From positions 868,001-932,000 of the forward strand of contig VWZX01007454.1 of NCBI GenBank assembly GCA_013399015.1: 64,000 nucleotides of DNA. The letters are read 5' to 3'. The translations under genes and the position numbers were made by a program. Shown one piece after another: positions 60,667-64,000 of the stretch (position 1 is the first letter of the stretch; every line of letters begins with the position of its first letter). The notes beneath the pieces were generated by a model. It was not told the DNA's origin. It saw only the letters and a program-made list of their open reading frames with translations, and ran no database searches. This DNA is from Galbula dea. Its lineage: Eukaryota; Chordata; Aves; Piciformes; Galbulidae.

Positions 60667-63600
60667 TATATAATAATATCAGAAATATAGTCAGATATGT
60701 AAAAATATCAGAAATCAATGGACCCTGAAACATGCATGAGGAAAACTGGAATAATGATTACCAGTGAGTATAAACATTTTGTCTTGAAAACAGTGGTTCT
60801 TTACCTTAAAAGGAAGACTCAAGTCCAGAACATTTTTCTCAAGACTTTGAAAATGCTGGAAAAGACAGAGCATGATTTTGACACACAGGCCCTAAGATGT
60901 TCAATTCAGTTTACACTTAATTTTAAAACAAAATGACAGTTAAATATTACAACAATATTTCCTTAGTAATCCAAGACAAACTTATCTTTATTTTCTCAGT
61001 AAACTGAAGGCTCTCTCATCTTCCTCATACGTGTTTTGGATTACTAGTACATCCCAGTAGTAGAAGCCAGTATGTGGAAAGCCAATGAGGTATTTGGTCA
61101 CAAAGAACAGAAACCATAACTAATGATATGCCTAGTTTGTGGTTTTAAATGAAGACATATTATTTTTCATCAAAAATCATCTTTTAAAAGGAGCTGTTTT
61201 GCTCTAGTATTTCAAAAGCGACTGAATTAAATTTTGCAGGAGGGAGGGAGAGAAATTGTCTGAAGACAGAGATGAATACTGTGTACCAAAGCTAACAGAT
61301 ATTACAATAGATATAACTGCAATGTATCTGCCAAAAGTAATGAATGCAAATTATATTGTAGATCTATTTATTGCATAGAGATGTCTTCATGAATTTTGAA
61401 CTTCTGCAAATTATTTTTCCTTTAATTGTGACTGGTTTCTGAATAACCTTTAATACAGTCTTTTACCTGAAACTTCCATGATGTTTTCAAAGGCATACCA
61501 AGGTGTTGGAGTTTTTTACTACTAAAAATAAGCACAGTTGCCATTACCCTTATTTGTCAATTTAAGTGTAATTTTTTTTTGTATTAGATATTCCATAAAA
61601 AGACTGTGATTTACCTTTACTTTCTTTCACACATCAACATTTACCACTTAATCTCTATGGTGGCTTTTTTTTAGTGAGATTTTTTAAACCTTAAAAAATG
61701 GTTTATTTCTGAATGAAAAATGCTAGGTGATACACTTAGCACAAAATAGACATATGACTATAACATCTAGGACTGGTACCTGTCATGGAAATCGACCTCC
61801 ACAAAGGAAAAATAGTTTTGACTGTTTTCCTGGGAAAATATATTTTGGCAGTTTGGTGGCTAAACTAAAAATCATATGCTTCCTGTGCATGGGTTTGCAA
61901 GCATGTTGTTGCTAAGACATTAAACCTGCATCCACTCTTTTCACTAATGCAGTACTTGTCCCTGCAGTGGTAGAGAATTGGGTGCCAGACCAGTAAAATG
62001 CATTTTGAGGTTGCTGCACGTACATATATATAATGAGTCTGTAGAATGCAAGTATCTTAAATGATCTACTTCCAAACTTGTTGGAACATTATAAGATCTC
62101 ATGAAAATAAACTGTTTTGGTGCTCACAGAGAAAAATATCCTGTGGCTAAAACTGAGTAGGAACTTTTGGCTCATTCTTTGCTGTTCAAACTCATAGTTT
62201 ACTTAGCCTAGACCTTTGGGGAAATGTTTCATTTTTGGTTGTTTTCTATCAGTAGTCAACCTTTTGTAGACTGCAGAGAAGATAGAATTGAGTGTAGTTT
62301 TCCTAAAGAAACTCAGACAATATCTTGCTTCTTCAAAAATGCTTTAGAAAATAACTGGAATTTTTAATTTAACATTATGATAAGCAGGAATCTTTCCATG
62401 TAGATTCTTTCTACAGAAGAATAGTGAGAAATATGACCGCTTCTTTCTCTGTCATGTATTTAATAACAGTGATAAAAAGAGAAATTGCAGGGTTTTTTTT
62501 TTATCTGACATTGGTTTTAATCCAATTTGGAGAAACAAAATATTTCTGAAGTTTCTCACTGTCTGCATTCTGTGGAGTCAAAACTCGATGATGAGGGCTC
62601 TATGAAGTGATCATCGTTCCCATGACAAGTTTTGCACTTGGTGAAACAACTTTCTCTAACAAATTGTGTTTTGACATGATCTCTGTTATATCTAGACTAC
62701 TTCATATCTTCATTATGTGTACTTGCTAGACTCCTTCAAATTAAAAGACCACAATATAGTGTAGAAGTATACTGCTATCAGGTCAAACATTGTTTAAAGG
62801 CTGTTTCTTACAAAACTCACTATACTTTGATTCCATGTTAGTTTTTGGGCTGAGTAGTATATGTATCCTGAACACACAGCTGTACTTAGGAAACTTAAGA
62901 GTCAAATGAATTGGTTTATAGGAAGGAACTACCTTCTACTGTAAAGATATAACATTATAAATGGTGGTATATTTATAATGATTTATTTTATGCACACAAG
63001 ATTTCTCTAAATCACATATGCAATAATCAGAACTGAGAAGGGTTTAGAAACTGAGATAACTCTTTATGAAATAGTAGGATATATTAGGTGTTCAAGTTGA
63101 GCTCTATGAAAATAATTTTAGCTGTTTTACAGGATATTGCTTTTTTTTTCATAGTTTTCATTATAAACTGCATAACAAGTTGCACTGAGACTAAATTGGC
63201 CAACATGATTTGTGGACAGAATTGTAGTGTTGCTCTTTTACTTCAGAATCCCTGATTTTTTTTGACATATTGATATAGATAAGAACATTAATGCTGGTAA
63301 TAATAAAGATTACATGAGTTCCACCCTAATGATGTGAAAAATGACTGCTCCTTTACAGTACAACTCTCCTACCTGTAAAATCATGAGTTACAGCATTTAT
63401 TCTGTTAACTGATAGATATGAACTGAGTATCGAATGTTATTTGTAATTTAACATGCTCCAAATAATTTTTTGTGTAAGAGAGAAAAAAAGTACACTCTGC
63501 CTACCTTATTGTTAACCAGTTGTCTACACATAGCATCTGTTTACATTAGTAATGTAATTGCTGTGATAATAAGCTCATTGATTTAGTATCTAAGGAAATA

Positions 63601-64000
63601 ATCAGTCAGGACATCACATTTGTCTTGCTTTACTTGACAGCCTATCTTCTACAACGAATAGACAATGTCAATTCTTGCCATTGTTTCAGAGAAATGGAGC
63701 AACAACAACAACAATACTCAGAAAGCTCTCTTTGCCAACTCTTGCCATAAAAATGTTTGCTGTGGCTAACTGGTATTGGACAAATTTAATTTTAGCAGTG
63801 GCACAAGGCCAGTACTGTTTAGTGTAGGAAAACTGTATTTCTTTTGTTACTCAGACAGTATGACAGCCTTATCTTTTTCCTGACAGTTAAGCAGAAAAAG
63901 GTCTGTGGAAAACTAAAACTGAAATAAAACAAAGACACAACTGGGAAACTTTGGTGAGCTGACTCTCTAGGAGTTTTTTTCCTTTTTCTAAGCATTTTTA
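60667..64000. other. Unique AT-rich DNA, no gene seen
   Basis: 3.3 kb with no recognisable exon or interspersed repeat. A (CAA)5 run lies at 63700-63714. The frame at 60718-60936 follows the CR1 tail directly but has no recognisable motif. Confidence 0.6.

Noticed and set aside
1..64000. CRISPR array, tRNA, rRNA, prophage or other bacterial system
   Set aside because: No regularly spaced identical repeats, no tRNA cloverleaf consensus (for example GGTTCGAATCC) seen, and the DNA has vertebrate features throughout.

Overview
The window reads as noncoding DNA from a bird nuclear genome. The evidence is the repeats: several fragments of CR1 (chicken repeat 1) LINEs on both strands, with the CR1 3' octamer tails (ATTCTATG/ATTCTGTG type) and CR1 ORF2 reverse-transcriptase motifs, plus two solo LTRs of the abundant avian ERVL-like TGTCCTGGTTT... 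type. The rest is AT-rich, CpG-poor unique sequence with short simple repeats. I find no host protein-coding exon I can name, and no tRNA, rRNA, CRISPR array or bacterial feature. The species cannot be fixed from the sequence alone. Repeat assignments come from recognising family sequences by eye, not from a computed search.

Layout. 1-790 is a CpG-rich island with GC/CACCC boxes, probably a promoter and/or first exon; the direction of transcription is not resolved. 791-5847 is unique AT-rich DNA carrying one old hAT-type DNA transposon remnant (3320-3708). 5848-10230 is a repeat cluster: an old plus-strand CR1 (5848-7150), a still older amniote-type CR1 3' end (about 7550-7905), a minus-strand CR1 with an internal deletion and an ambiguous base at its junction (9045-9737), and a minus-strand CR1 3' end (9905-10230). 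10231-20358 is unique DNA with one minus-strand solo LTR (15055-15769). At 20359-20448 there is a 90-nt pure pyrimidine (TTTCC)n tract. Two short plus-strand CR1 tails lie at 21835-22004 and 22206-22296. 22297-35058 is featureless. 35059-36205 is a plus-strand CR1 with a broken RT. 46918-47394 is a plus-strand solo LTR with a perfect 5-bp target-site duplication (ACTTT). 52762-54125 is a minus-strand CR1 that keeps a 254-codon open frame but has a mutated catalytic RT motif. 60409-60666 is a minus-strand CR1 tail. The remaining sequence, including a GC-richer block at 55640-56090 that may hold an exon or regulatory element, is unassigned.

Functional reading. The simplest model is a promoter CpG island at the left edge followed by about 63 kb of intron or intergenic DNA, with transposon insertions of at least three age classes. 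I see no evidence for a novel multi-gene system. The most useful leads are the orphan CpG island, the GC-rich block at 55.6-56.1 kb, a CpG-dense 47-bp stretch near 57.05 kb, the two near-identical inverted CR1 tails, and the repeat expansion inside the 53-kb CR1.
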